A DNA stretch of 64,000 bases, taken from positions 496,001 through 560,000 of the forward strand of contig NZ_CAADFC020000016.1 in assembly GCF_900696085.1 (NCBI RefSeq), read 5' to 3'. The number at the start of each line of letters is the position of its first letter. Positions within the stretch are counted from its first letter, which is position 1. Made by a program: the position numbers and the translations under genes. This stretch comes from Bradyrhizobium ivorense (GTDB taxonomy: Bacteria; Pseudomonadota; Alphaproteobacteria; Rhizobiales; Xanthobacteraceae). This document shows, piece after piece, positions 15,495-24,282 of the stretch. The notes beneath the pieces are model-generated. The model was not told the origin of the DNA. It worked only from the letters and a program-made list of their open reading frames with translations, and ran no database searches.

Positions 15495-15917
15495 ATGTCG
15501 AGATCGTGGAGAATTGCCGCCGCCGGATTGGGACTTGTCGCTGCGGCGACAGGGCTGTTGTGGAACGACCTCGTGCAAACCAACCGGACGATATTCTTCC
15601 ACCTCGCGCGGAGCGAAAGTCCCGTGATATTCGGCGTTGAACGCGATGAACTCCTGAAGCTGAGAGGGAGGGGAGCAGGCCGCATCAGGAGCGCGATCGC
15701 GCAGCAGGGCAGGCTCCAGGTCCAGCAATATGCCATCAGCAGGCAGGGCGACGGCCGCTTCGGGATCGGTCCGGAAAGGCAGATCGAGCTGACGCAGGCC
15801 GATACGCCGCTGGTCAGATTTGGCGCGCTTTGTGCTTCCATAGACTGCGGTTCAGAAGGATATCTCGCTTGTGATGTTTTCAGACGGACGGAGTCTTCAG
15901 GTGTCTGGCGCGCCTGA
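15495..15917 (+). CDS. hypothetical protein with N-terminal membrane anchor or signal
   Basis: A 140-residue product. The first 30 residues (MSRSWRIAAAGLGLVAAATGLLW) form a signal peptide or membrane anchor. The rest has no motif I recognise; GALCASIDCGSEGYLACDV near the C-terminus contains three Cys and could form a disulfide. Its end overlaps the start region of the amylase gene, which makes either this reading frame or the longest amylase start doubtful. No homolog is known to me. Confidence 0.5.
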   Translation: MSRSWRIAAAGLGLVAAATGLLWNDLVQTNRTIFFHLARSESPVIFGVERDELLKLRGRGAGRIRSAIAQQGRLQVQQYAISRQGDGRFGIGPERQIELTQADTPLVRFGALCASIDCGSEGYLACDVFRRTESSGVWRA

Positions 15918-17223
15918 GCAGGCCATCTGGTGGCACGTGTATCCGCTCGGCTTTGTCGGGGCGGAGCAGGAGGGCCGTGCGTGCAGCGGCGTCGCGCATC
16001 GCTTCGGCAGGCTTGCCGCGTGGCTCGACTATGCCGCGGACCTTGGTGTTTCCGGTCTGCTGCTGGGGCCGATCTTTGCCTCCGCCACCCATGGCTATGA
16101 CACGATCGATCACTTTCAGATCGACCGCCGCCTCGGCGACGAGGCGGATTTCGAAGCCTTCATCTCGGCGGCACAGCAACGCGGCCTGCGGGTCATCCTC
16201 GACGGCGTGTTCAATCATGTCGGCCGCGACTGCCCGATCTTCCAGCGCGCGGTCGCCGGCGGCCCGGGTTCAAGAGAGGCGTCATGGTTTCGATTGACCT
16301 GGCCGCCGGACGGGGCGGCAGATCGCGAGCCGGATTACGCGACGTTCGAAGGCCACCGGCAACTGGTTGCCTTGAACCATGACGAACCTGCGGTCGCCGA
16401 ATACGTGACGGGCGTGATGAACTATTGGCTCGAGCGCGGTGCCGACGGCTGGCGTCTCGACGCGGCCTACGCCGTCCCAAGGCCGTTTTGGCGGCGAGTT
16501 TTGCCGCAGGTCCGGGCCCGGCATCCGGACGCTTACATTTTCGGCGAAGTCATCCACGGCGATTACGCGGGCATTGTCCGTGACGCCGGCATGAGCGCCG
16601 TCACACAATATGAATTATGGAAGGCGATCTGGAGCGCGCTCAACGATCGCAATCTGTTCGAGCTCGCCTGGGCGCTCAATCGTCACGCCGCGATGCTTGA
16701 AGCGTTCGTGCCGCAGACTTTTGTCGGCAATCATGACGTCACGCGGATTGCGAGCCAACTGCGCGATGAACGGCATCTTGCCCATGCGCTTGTCGTCCTC
16801 ATGACCTGTGGCGGCACACCTTCAATCTATGCCGGTGATGAGCAGGCGTTTCGCGGGATCAAGGAGCACCGGGCGGGAGGCGACGACGCGGTCCGTCCGG
16901 CTTTTCCCGCGACGCCGGCCCATCTCGCGCCGTTCGGATGGCCGGTCTATCGTCTTCATCAGGACGTGATTGGGCTGCGGCGGAGCAATCCGTGGCTACA
17001 TAGGGCGAAGACTCGCATCACCGCGCTTCGCAACACCGATATGCTGTTCGAGGCGTTCCATGAAGAGAGCCGGCTGTGGGTTGCGCTGAGCGTGTCCGAT
17101 GCGCCGGTCACGCACGCGATCGATGCGAGGCTCGACAAGCTGGCTGGCAATCTCGCGGTCGATCGCAAGGGTGCCATGACCGAGATTACGGTGCCGGCGC
17201 ACGGTTGGGGGATTCTCGCCTGA
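15874..17223 (+). CDS. GH13 alpha-amylase family glycoside hydrolase
   Basis: A 449-residue cytoplasmic (no signal peptide) TIM-barrel glycosidase. The four GH13 conserved regions are present: DGVFNHVG at residues 110-117, GWRLDAA with nucleophile Asp196, FGEVIH with acid/base Glu225, and FVGNHD with Asp288. It also starts with IWWHVYPLGF and LLLGPIFAS, like maltogenic amylases and cyclomaltodextrinases, and it probably acts on short maltodextrins or a related alpha-glucoside. The compact length leaves room for only a small C-terminal beta domain. The start is uncertain: GTG 15871, ATG 15874 and GTG 15901 are all possible, with AAGGA about 10-13 bases before the first two. No glycogen genes are adjacent. 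Confidence 0.88.
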   Translation: MFSDGRSLQVSGAPEQAIWWHVYPLGFVGAEQEGRACSGVAHRFGRLAAWLDYAADLGVSGLLLGPIFASATHGYDTIDHFQIDRRLGDEADFEAFISAAQQRGLRVILDGVFNHVGRDCPIFQRAVAGGPGSREASWFRLTWPPDGAADREPDYATFEGHRQLVALNHDEPAVAEYVTGVMNYWLERGADGWRLDAAYAVPRPFWRRVLPQVRARHPDAYIFGEVIHGDYAGIVRDAGMSAVTQYELWKAIWSALNDRNLFELAWALNRHAAMLEAFVPQTFVGNHDVTRIASQLRDERHLAHALVVLMTCGGTPSIYAGDEQAFRGIKEHRAGGDDAVRPAFPATPAHLAPFGWPVYRLHQDVIGLRRSNPWLHRAKTRITALRNTDMLFEAFHEESRLWVALSVSDAPVTHAIDARLDKLAGNLAVDRKGAMTEITVPAHGWGILA

Positions 17224-17381
17224 GCGCACCGACCCTGCGGGTTCCGCGTCGGGAACCTGATGCCTGTTCGATGCAGAAAATCCTGCAGGCTGTGAGCTCG
17301 CTCATACCCCCACGCCGCGCCGCGCACTAATCAGATCGCGGGCGGGCGTTTCCTGGATTTGAGCCGGGCAGGAGATTTCGC

Positions 17382-17597
17382 ATGAAGCCTTTGATCATGG
17401 CATCGTTCATAGCCGCCCTCGGACTGCTTGCAGTCCTGACCGCCCCGCGATCACACCCGATCTCGACCGTCGGACTTGCCATATCCGGTGGCGGATCGTC
17501 GCTGCACGACATGCAAAGCGGGCGGCAGGCCGACAAGCTCCCGGCCGACGACTTTGACGATCGGTCATTGGTCTTCCCGCGCGAATCGAAGCGGTGA
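17382..17597 (+). CDS. small secreted protein
   Basis: A 71-residue protein with a Sec signal peptide (MKPLIMASFIAALGLLAVLTAP) preceded by CAGGAGATTTCGC. The mature part contains HPISTVGLAISGGGSS, then a charged C-terminal block ADKLPADDFDDRSLVFPRES. The tail pattern (L..DDFDDRSLVFPRE) seems to recur in Bradyrhizobium periplasmic peptides, as far as I recall, but no role is known. Confidence 0.6.
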   Translation: MKPLIMASFIAALGLLAVLTAPRSHPISTVGLAISGGGSSLHDMQSGRQADKLPADDFDDRSLVFPRESKR

Positions 17598-17610
17598 AGC
17601 AGCGGACCCG

Positions 17611-17850
17611 TCACGGGCTCAAGAAGTTGGCCGGAATCGAACAGGCACTTCGCAACAGGCCGAGCGCTTCCAATTCGGCACGATGTGCGTCGAGTTCCAG
17701 AATGGCCAAGAGAAACGCCAGCACGGTGACGACATAAATGAGGAACGGGGACGCCTCAGCCGGCGCGTCACGATTCTGTGGCGGGATCGAATCGCGAAGT
17801 GATCGCCTCCGCGAGAGAAAATGCAGATACGTTCTAGGTCGTATATGCAT
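17611..17850 (-). CDS. possible small membrane protein
   Basis: A 79-residue frame on the reverse strand with one convincing hydrophobic helix followed by a charged stretch: FLIYVVTVLAFLLAILELDAH then RAELEALGLL. The N-terminus is basic, which would place it inside. The ribosome binding site is poor. I include it because the hydrophobic-amphipathic pattern is unlikely by chance and no better gene covers this roughly 340-base gap; it may still be spurious. Confidence 0.35.
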   Translation of the reverse strand: MHIRPRTYLHFLSRRRSLRDSIPPQNRDAPAEASPFLIYVVTVLAFLLAILELDAHRAELEALGLLRSACSIPANFLSP

Positions 17851-17935
17851 AATGACGTCCTCGACGTGTCACACAGCATAGGATCGGGCTATATCGCGTT
17901 CAAGCCGGACCTATTGCGGCATTGAGTAGCGGTCG

Positions 17936-19348
17936 ATGCGTATCACGCGGCGCAACATGGAAGCGGGCCGACCGCTCCGCATGTTGACGCGGCTCAGGGA
18001 GATGTTCTGCCTGGCCGCGGGCGACATGCCGCGGCCGGCCTGCAGGCCGATGAGTTGGGTCGCAAGTCCCGGCATCAGTCTGTGCGGCATCGTTGTCCTG
18101 CTCGCGCTCCAAACATCGCCGGCGTGCGCGCAACTGACAGGTCACGGCGGACCCGTGCGGGCAATTGCGACGTCCCGTGACGGCAACAGCCTGCTGTCGG
18201 GCAGCTTCGACACCGCTGCCATCCGATGGTCGCTCAAGACCGAATCCGCCGACCAGGTCCTTCGCTTTCATTCGGATGCCGTGAACGCGGTCGCCTTCCT
18301 GAAGGACGGCCGAATGGCGACTGCCGGCGCGGATGCGCGGATCGGCATCTGGACGCCCGGCCGGCCGCAGCCGGACCGGATTTTCGAAGGCCATCGCGGA
18401 CCAATCGTTGCGCTTGCCGAGTCGCCCGACGGCACAAGGCTCGCGTCGGCGTCCTGGGACCACACGGTCCGCGTCTGGTCGCTTGCTGACGGCACGGCGC
18501 AGGTGCTCGAAGGACACGCACAGAACGTCAATGGCGTGGCATTCGCGCCGAACGGACGGTCGCTGATCAGCGTCGGTTACGATCGCGAATTGAGGATCTG
18601 GCCGATGTCGGGCGGAACGCCGAAACTCGTCGTGCTCCCGGCGCCCCTTAACGCCGTGACGGTCGCGCCCGACGGCGACGTCATCACGGGCGGCGCCGAT
18701 GGGAAGGTCCGCTTTCTGACGCCGGAGGGCGAGCAAACCGGCGAGGTGGAGGCCGGCGTCACGCCGATCATCGCGCTGGCGATCTCTCCCGACGCGACGT
18801 TGATCGCCGCCGCCGCAATTCGCGGCGTGGTGGCCGTCATCGACCGCAAGACGCGAAGCATCGCGCGAACGCTGGCCGATGCGGGTTCGCCGGTCTGGTC
18901 GGTCGCGTTCCTGATCGACAACGCAACACTGCTGACGGGCGGCGGCGACGGCAAGATCAGGCGTTGGAACGTGCGCACCGGCGAGCCGATCGGCGCATCG
19001 TTGCAGGCCGCGCCACGGGACCCGCTGGCCGCCTTTGCGGGAGATCACGGCGCCGAGGTGTTTCGGGCCTGCATTGCCTGTCACACCTTGTCGGACAAGG
19101 AGCCGCAACGCGCCGGCCCGACGCTCGCAGGCCTGTATGGCCGACGGATCGCGACGCTGCCGGGTTATCGCTTCTCCGACGCACTCAAGGGCATGGACAT
19201 CGTCTGGACGCCGGAAACGGTTTCGAGGCTGTTCGAGGTCGGTCCGAATGCCTACACGCCGGGGACAAAAATGCCGGAGCAGCGAATTGGATCGGCGGAG
19301 GATCGCAGGGCCCTCACCGATTTCCTCGCCCGCGCAACCTTGCAATAG
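17936..19348 (+). CDS. WD40 beta-propeller fused to a C-terminal c-type cytochrome
   Basis: A 470-residue periplasmic protein. A signal sequence (GISLCGIVVLLALQTSPACAQ) lies 45-65 residues from the first ATG, so the true start may be ATG 18050. Seven WD40-type blades follow (VRAIATSRDGNSLLSGSFDTAAIRW, VNAVAFLKDGRMATAGADARIGIW, SASWDHTVRVW, SVAFLIDNATLLTGGGDGKIRRW). Near residue 379 a class I cytochrome c domain starts with CIACHTL and has GPTLAGLYGR, then TKMPEQRI with the likely Met ligand. The fusion suggests a scaffold that also carries electrons, but no redox partner is adjacent. The propeller may bind a partner enzyme. Confidence 0.85.
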   Translation: MRITRRNMEAGRPLRMLTRLREMFCLAAGDMPRPACRPMSWVASPGISLCGIVVLLALQTSPACAQLTGHGGPVRAIATSRDGNSLLSGSFDTAAIRWSLKTESADQVLRFHSDAVNAVAFLKDGRMATAGADARIGIWTPGRPQPDRIFEGHRGPIVALAESPDGTRLASASWDHTVRVWSLADGTAQVLEGHAQNVNGVAFAPNGRSLISVGYDRELRIWPMSGGTPKLVVLPAPLNAVTVAPDGDVITGGADGKVRFLTPEGEQTGEVEAGVTPIIALAISPDATLIAAAAIRGVVAVIDRKTRSIARTLADAGSPVWSVAFLIDNATLLTGGGDGKIRRWNVRTGEPIGASLQAAPRDPLAAFAGDHGAEVFRACIACHTLSDKEPQRAGPTLAGLYGRRIATLPGYRFSDALKGMDIVWTPETVSRLFEVGPNAYTPGTKMPEQRIGSAEDRRALTDFLARATLQ

Positions 19349-19373
19349 ACGACGCCGGTCGCCCTCGGCTGTC

Positions 19374-19500
19374 TAAAGTGCGATGAGATGAGGTTGAATC
19401 ATCATCGCGCTTTAGCTCTTTGTTTGAGCGTAATCTCCGCGCAAACGCTTCGCGTTTGTCGCGAGGGAAAACCGCTTCACACTTTTCCGGATCATGCTCT
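19374..19500. repeat. palindromic intergenic repeat (Bradyrhizobium-type)
   Basis: AAAGTGCGATGAGATGAGG and TCATCATCGCGCTTTA form a long imperfect stem. It is followed by the small hairpin CAAACGCTTCGCGTTTG and the segment AAAACCGCTTCACACTTTTCCGGATCATGCTC. I recognise this combination as a dispersed intergenic repeat of Bradyrhizobium and relatives, from general familiarity with those genomes. It sits between convergent genes and may act as a transcription barrier. Confidence 0.6.
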
Positions 19501-19502
19501 AG

Positions 19503-19808
19503 CTAGAAGCCGGGCCATCGCTCGACCGGAAGATTCGTCAAGTTGGGGCGTTCCTTGAGCATGGTCATGACGTCCATGTTGGGATGGTCTTTCATGGCCT
19601 CGGTCACGCAGTTGTTGACGTATTTCCGGCGCGAGAGCCACCTGATCTTTTTGCCTTTCGCTTCCGCCTTGCAGGCCACGATCGCGCGTTTGAGGGCAAC
19701 CTTTTCAGCCTTGGTTGGGCGTGCCGCCTCGGCGGGTGAGGGCATCACCGCAGCGATGCCAACAATCAACACAGCGGCGAAGGACGCAATTTTGGTGAAT
19801 AGAGACAT
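19503..19808 (-). CDS. small secreted basic protein
   Basis: A 101-residue product with a signal peptide (MSLFTKIASFAAVLIVGIAAV, cleavage near PAEAA). The mature part is Lys-rich (RPTKAEKVALKRAIVACKAEAKGKKIRWLSRRKYVNNCV) and ends DVMTMLKERPNLTNLPVERW. Two Cys could form a disulfide in the periplasm. GGGGGA precedes the ATG by 7 bases. It loosely resembles PsiF-repeat proteins in composition, but the pattern is not close enough to assign. It lies just upstream of the stop of the ferredoxin-like gene, on the same strand. Confidence 0.7.
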   Translation of the reverse strand: MSLFTKIASFAAVLIVGIAAVMPSPAEAARPTKAEKVALKRAIVACKAEAKGKKIRWLSRRKYVNNCVTEAMKDHPNMDVMTMLKERPNLTNLPVERWPGF

Positions 19809-19853
19809 GACGCACTTCCCCCAGGTTCGTTGCTCTGTGAATAGTTGCTTGCC

Positions 19854-21872
19854 CTAATCCTTGTTGTCGCGCTGGCGCAAATAATCGTCCGTCGTGCGCG
19901 GCGGCGCGCGTGCCGGCACGTCCTTGAACGGGTCGAATTGCTGTTCGCTCATGGTTATCACGCGGCAGTCCGCGCACATTCTAACCACCTCCAGCCGCTT
20001 CTCGCCTGCCGGATACATCCAGTGCCGGCCCTCGAGCTTCGCGGCGATCTTGTCGATCGTGCTCTTCACACCGAAGGGCTTGTTGCAGCGGACACAAAGT
20101 GCCGGCTCTTCTTCCTTGATGATCCGCGCGGGAGCCCTGGCGGCCCGGAAATCGATCTGCGGCGTCAGCGTGATCACCTTTTCCGGGCAGGTGCTCTGGC
20201 ACAATCCGCACTGCACGCAGGCGTCCTCGATGAATTTGAGCATCGGACGTTCGGGATCGTCGCGGACTGCCCCGGTGGGACAGACCGAGACGCAGGACAG
20301 GCACAAGGTGCACCCGTCCACATTGACACTGATCGCACCGAGCGGTGCGCCTTCGGGTAGGGCGATCACGTCGGTCGGCGCAGGTGCGACGCGGTGCAGC
20401 TCATGAAGCGCGAAGCGGAGCAGGTCGCGCCGCTTGCCGACCGTCTTGAAGGTTGCAGGACGCTCCACGGATCGCGCGGGTTCGATTGCCCGCAGCGCGT
20501 CCCCCAGCACATCGGGATCGTCCGTTTCGATCGTCGCCACCGGGCGGCCCGAAAATCCAAGACCGGACACGATGGCATCGGACATCGCGATGGTTTGCGA
20601 AAGCCCGGCGATGTCGTGCAGCGGCCGTGCGCGAAGCAGGAAACGGAGTCCTGCCGCGCCATAGGCAAACGACGCCACGACAGCTTCGAGGCCGACCTGC
20701 GTCACTTCGTTGACGGCGAACGGCAGCACATTGGCCGGAAGCCCATCGCCGTGACGGGCAAGCGCATCGATCAGGGCGCTGCCATGCTGAACATCGTGCA
20801 CCAGAACGACGGCATTGGAACCGCCGGCTTCGCGGTAGGTCAGCAGCATCGCGCGCAGTCTGTGCAGCAATGCGTCGGCAGGCGGCAGGGCATAGCTGGC
20901 GGCGCCCGTTGGACAGGCCGCGGCGCACTGCCCGCAGCCGGCGCAGATCTCTGCGCTGATCTCGACGTAATCGCCAGCCGGCCTGATCGCGCTGGTCGGG
21001 CAGAGATCGAGGCAGCGATGACAGCCGGTCAGCTTCGAGCGCGAATGGGCGCAGAGCGATGCGGTGAAATTGATGTATTTGGGCTTGTCGAAGCTGCCGA
21101 CGAGGTCGCGCGCCTTGAGCACCGTGCGCAACATCGCGGCCGGATCGCGCGGATCGGCGCGGAGATAGCCGTCGCGCAGGTCATGGGCGGGAAACAGCGG
21201 CGTTCCGCCGGAGAGATCGAGCACGATGTCGCAGCGCGAGGTCAGGCCGTTGCGCGGAGCTTCGAACACCAGCGCAGCGCGCGAGGAGGGACGGGGCGCC
21301 GAGTAGCCGTCGACCGTCAGCTCGAACGCCCCCAAATGGCCCTTGGCGTTGCGGATCGTGCCCTGCACGATCGGAAACGGGGTTGTCGCCGGCGGGGTGA
21401 TCTGCGCCGGCTTCGTGATCATGACGGTTACGTCGAGATGGTCGGCCAGCAGTTGGCCTGCTTCGATCGCAACCTCGTTGCAGCCATAGATCAGGATCAC
21501 CCCGTCGCTCGACAGGGCGACAAACGGAAAATCAGGGGTTGGCTCGGACGCGGCTGCGAGCAGCGCTGCCATTTTTGGCGTCGCCTGGCGCCCTTCGGTG
21601 GACCAGCCGGCGGTCTCGCGCAGGTTGACGAACTCCAGTTTCCCGGAACGTCCTTCCGCCTGCTCCGCGAACCGCGCTGCCTCCTGCGTGCAGCCGACGA
21701 TCAGCGATCCCCCAGCCTTTGCCGCATCGCGAAAATGATCGAGCTCTGCGCGGCAGAGCTGGCGGAACCCGGCGACTTCGCTATCCCGGCACGTCCGCTT
21801 GAGGGCGGCCGTATCCGGGTGCATCGTGTCTTCGCACGAGCAGATCAGGATCGTCTGACGCGGATCCGGCAT
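19854..21872 (-). CDS. multi-[4Fe-4S] ferredoxin-like protein of the formate dehydrogenase locus
   Basis: A 672-residue protein with four ferredoxin-type Cys clusters. CHRCLDLCP and CAGCGQCAAACP lie near residues 290-325; CTLCLSCVSVCP and CVQCGLCQSTCP lie near 525-575. There is also a further CVRC...CADC pair near the C-terminus (zinc or another cluster) and CSCEDTMHPD at the N-terminus. The domain between the cluster pairs resembles a Rossmann-like sensor of heterodisulfide-reductase type. It is transcribed divergently from the accessory genes of the formate dehydrogenase operon, which suggests electron transfer to or from that enzyme. No signal peptide, so cytoplasmic. GGGAGG lies about 13 bases before the start. 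Confidence 0.8.
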   Translation of the reverse strand: MPDPRQTILICSCEDTMHPDTAALKRTCRDSEVAGFRQLCRAELDHFRDAAKAGGSLIVGCTQEAARFAEQAEGRSGKLEFVNLRETAGWSTEGRQATPKMAALLAAASEPTPDFPFVALSSDGVILIYGCNEVAIEAGQLLADHLDVTVMITKPAQITPPATTPFPIVQGTIRNAKGHLGAFELTVDGYSAPRPSSRAALVFEAPRNGLTSRCDIVLDLSGGTPLFPAHDLRDGYLRADPRDPAAMLRTVLKARDLVGSFDKPKYINFTASLCAHSRSKLTGCHRCLDLCPTSAIRPAGDYVEISAEICAGCGQCAAACPTGAASYALPPADALLHRLRAMLLTYREAGGSNAVVLVHDVQHGSALIDALARHGDGLPANVLPFAVNEVTQVGLEAVVASFAYGAAGLRFLLRARPLHDIAGLSQTIAMSDAIVSGLGFSGRPVATIETDDPDVLGDALRAIEPARSVERPATFKTVGKRRDLLRFALHELHRVAPAPTDVIALPEGAPLGAISVNVDGCTLCLSCVSVCPTGAVRDDPERPMLKFIEDACVQCGLCQSTCPEKVITLTPQIDFRAARAPARIIKEEEPALCVRCNKPFGVKSTIDKIAAKLEGRHWMYPAGEKRLEVVRMCADCRVITMSEQQFDPFKDVPARAPPRTTDDYLRQRDNKD

Positions 21873-21986
21873 GCCCAGCTCTTTACCTCCCGACGAGGCC
21901 CAAGAATGATCGCGGCGGACTCGCGTCGACGCGTTTGCCCGATTAAGCTATTCTCACAAGAGAAGAAAAGGAAGGAGGAGGTCCGA

Positions 21987-22742
21987 CTGACATCGTCAGA
22001 CCTTTGGCGCGCAGTAGTCTCGGAGCCGATCGAATTGCCACCGCCGTTTGCGCTGGTGAGGCTGCGCGAGAGTCGTGATGCCTTCACCCACGCCATGGCA
22101 ATTGCCGAACAGGGTGGGGCAGGTACGCTGACCTATGTCGGACGGTTCGACCTTGCCGAGTTCGCCGTCGTGCTTGAACCCGGTGAGCCCTTGCGCACCG
22201 CGCGCCGTGCCTTCTACGCGGGGATGGTCGCCCTGACCGATGCCTTGCGTGCCTATGCGCCGCCGAACAAGGAGGTCGCCATCGACTGGCCGGACGCGAT
22301 CCGTGTCGACGGCGGACTCGTCGGTGGCGGCCGGCTGGGCTGGCCCTCGTCCGCGAGTGAGGAGGAGCCGCCGCGCTGGCTGGTGTTCGGCGCCATGATC
22401 CGGACGGTCGCAATGGCGGACGGCGATGCCGGTCTGTATCCGCTCGCTTCCGCGCTGGATCAGGAAGGGTTCGGCGAGGCCGGTGCGATCCAGGTGACGG
22501 AAAGCTTTGCGCGGCATCTGATGCGCGCCCTCGACGGCTGGCAAGTCGACGGCTTCGACGGCGTTGCGCGCCAATATCTCGATCGGTTGTCGCGCGAGCG
22601 GCAGGCCATGCAGGCGATCGATGACAATGGCGATCTTCTGCTGCGCCGGAGCGCGACAAGTAGGGCCGATCGGCGCGTTCTCAGCGAGGCGTTGGCCTCG
22701 TCCTCCTGGTTCGACCCCGAGCTTGGAGGACCGCGCCTGTGA
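21987..22742 (+). CDS. biotin/lipoate-ligase-like protein of the formate dehydrogenase operon
   Basis: About 250 residues. PPPFALVRLRESRDAFTHAM, YVGRFDLAEFAVVLEPGEPL, IDWPDAIRVDGGLVGGGRLGWP and WLVFGAMIRTVAM are the conserved blocks of a biotin/lipoate A/B protein-ligase-like family found beside formate dehydrogenase genes in Bradyrhizobium. No ATG is available near the N-terminus. AAGGAGGAGG at 21971-21980 points to the non-canonical CTG at 21987; TTG at 22035 with GGAG 9 bases upstream is the alternative. Its substrate here is unknown; a role in enzyme maturation is inferred from context. The end overlaps the next gene by GTGA, the first of four such couplings. Confidence 0.7.
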   Translation: MTSSDLWRAVVSEPIELPPPFALVRLRESRDAFTHAMAIAEQGGAGTLTYVGRFDLAEFAVVLEPGEPLRTARRAFYAGMVALTDALRAYAPPNKEVAIDWPDAIRVDGGLVGGGRLGWPSSASEEEPPRWLVFGAMIRTVAMADGDAGLYPLASALDQEGFGEAGAIQVTESFARHLMRALDGWQVDGFDGVARQYLDRLSRERQAMQAIDDNGDLLLRRSATSRADRRVLSEALASSSWFDPELGGPRL

Positions 22743-23278
22743 AGCTGTTGCGCACCATCGCGCTCGATCCGTCCGATACGTTCGTGTTCGACGTGGCGGC
22801 GGAGCCGGGCGATTGGGCGGTGTCGGGCGCGTTCCGGTTTTGCGACCGGGATCCGGCGAAACTGGACGGCAAGGATCGATCGGCGTTCCGCAGCGGTTTC
22901 CTCGGCGTGCAGTCCTGGGGCTGGTCGACGCTGGCGCAAATCGTCCCCGCGACGGAAGGCGATTGCCGAACGCTGGTGGAGTTCCTGGCCAACCAGCTCG
23001 TCGAACGGTTCGGCGCACCGGATCTGGTGGCGGCGCGCCTTGCAGCCGAAGAGGAAGTCGCCTTCGCGCAATCGCTCTGCACGCATCCCGTCGGCGCCCT
23101 GATCGCGGTTCATCGCTCGGCGGGCGACGGCGAGGTTCGCGAGTCCTTCCGCAGGCTGCAACTGCGCGAGGGCCAGCGTCACGGCAAGGCGTTCTCCTTC
23201 ATGGAAGTGGTGGATGACACGGAGACCGACGGCGATCTCGACCTTGCAAAGCTGAGCGAGGAGCGGCCGCACCGATGA
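22739..23278 (+). CDS. conserved accessory protein (DUF6505-like) of the formate dehydrogenase operon
   Basis: A 179-residue cytoplasmic protein starting with GTG. KLLRTIALDPSDTFVFDVAAEPGDWAVSG and FCDRDPAKLDGKDRSAFRSGF, then GVQSWGWSTLAQIV, identify a family I know only from formate dehydrogenase loci (named DUF6505, from memory). No catalytic motif or metal-binding cluster is evident. The coupling to its neighbours on both sides (GTGA and ATGA overlaps) suggests equimolar or sequential production of accessory factors. Confidence 0.75.
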   Translation: MKLLRTIALDPSDTFVFDVAAEPGDWAVSGAFRFCDRDPAKLDGKDRSAFRSGFLGVQSWGWSTLAQIVPATEGDCRTLVEFLANQLVERFGAPDLVAARLAAEEEVAFAQSLCTHPVGALIAVHRSAGDGEVRESFRRLQLREGQRHGKAFSFMEVVDDTETDGDLDLAKLSEERPHR

Positions 23279-24282
23279 AGGATTTTTGGATAGCCTGCGG
23301 CCACCATCTGCTCGATCGTGATGCGAATGGCGGGCTTGTGGTGACGGACGAGTTTCTCAAGGCCTATTTCGTGCGCCCTGAATTGATGCCGCCGGATGAC
23401 GCTTGCGCGGCCGAGCGCCGGCTGCACCAGGCGCTGCTGGCCGATCCGCGCCGGGCGGTTGCTGCAGAGGAGGTTGCCGCGATCGCCGATGCGGATGCGC
23501 GCGAGAACTGGCAATTCGTGCTGGAATTCCGCGCCCTTTTGCTGCGCGAGCCCACCTTGGAAGCCGCCTATCTCGCAACGGTTCGCTCGCATTCGGTTCA
23601 CCTGCCACCGCTGTTCGTGAACCACCTCGTGCACGTGATCCTGCGGAATGCACTCGATGGCTGCGAGGACCCCTTTGTGCTGCGCGCGGCCGAACTGTTC
23701 TTCCGGCCGCAGCGCATCGTGCCGCACGAGCATTCGTTGCTGCTCGGCGATGAGGAGGTCATTGGCGGGCCAAGTCCAACGCCGGTGTTGTCGCTGATGT
23801 CGATGTTGGGAGGCACGACCAGCGCCGGGGTCGACATCTTGAGCGAGGAGACTGCCGACAGTTACTGGTGGCGCAGCGATCAGTTTGATTTTGCTTTCGA
23901 TCTCACCGCCGGCGGGCGGGGGTCGGCGGCGCTGGCCGAGGCCATCAGGCGCTGGATTTCGCATCTGCTCGGCGTTGATGTCGCCATCGCGCCGCTGACC
24001 GCGCTGCGCAATGCCAGGCTCACCTGGTATGTCGGCCTCGATGCTGATGCCACCCGGATCGGCGATCGGCTTTGGCATGGAGAGACGCTGGACGAGACTG
24101 CCGTGAACCGTGTGCTGTCGCTGTTTCAGCTGACCTTCCCCGATGCCGGCCTGGTCGTTGATGCCGTCGCGCGCGAGCCGGTCTATCTGATCCTTGCAAT
24201 GACCGCCGATCAGCTGGTGCGGATGAAGCCGCAGAACCTGCTGACGGGGTTGCCGATCAAGCACCTGGAGGCTGCAACGTGA
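23275..24282 (+). CDS. conserved accessory protein (DUF6352-like) of the formate dehydrogenase operon
   Basis: A 335-residue soluble protein. The opening MKDFWIACGHHLLDRDANGG, then VTDEFLKAYFVRPELMPPDDAC, and LFFRPQRIVPHEHSLLLGDEE mark a family (DUF6352, from memory) conserved in this operon type. It is rich in Leu, Ala and acidic residues with no transmembrane segment. CGHHLLDRD could bind a metal but that is a guess. It overlaps both neighbours by 4 bp. Likely a maturation or assembly factor for the molybdenum enzyme encoded downstream; no direct evidence in the sequence. Confidence 0.75.
   Translation: MKDFWIACGHHLLDRDANGGLVVTDEFLKAYFVRPELMPPDDACAAERRLHQALLADPRRAVAAEEVAAIADADARENWQFVLEFRALLLREPTLEAAYLATVRSHSVHLPPLFVNHLVHVILRNALDGCEDPFVLRAAELFFRPQRIVPHEHSLLLGDEEVIGGPSPTPVLSLMSMLGGTTSAGVDILSEETADSYWWRSDQFDFAFDLTAGGRGSAALAEAIRRWISHLLGVDVAIAPLTALRNARLTWYVGLDADATRIGDRLWHGETLDETAVNRVLSLFQLTFPDAGLVVDAVAREPVYLILAMTADQLVRMKPQNLLTGLPIKHLEAAT

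Noticed and set aside
20394..21986. Long upstream extension of the biotin/lipoate-ligase-like frame
   Set aside because: It runs antisense through the multi-[4Fe-4S] protein gene. Homology-like sequence begins only after the AAGGAGGAGG at about 21975.
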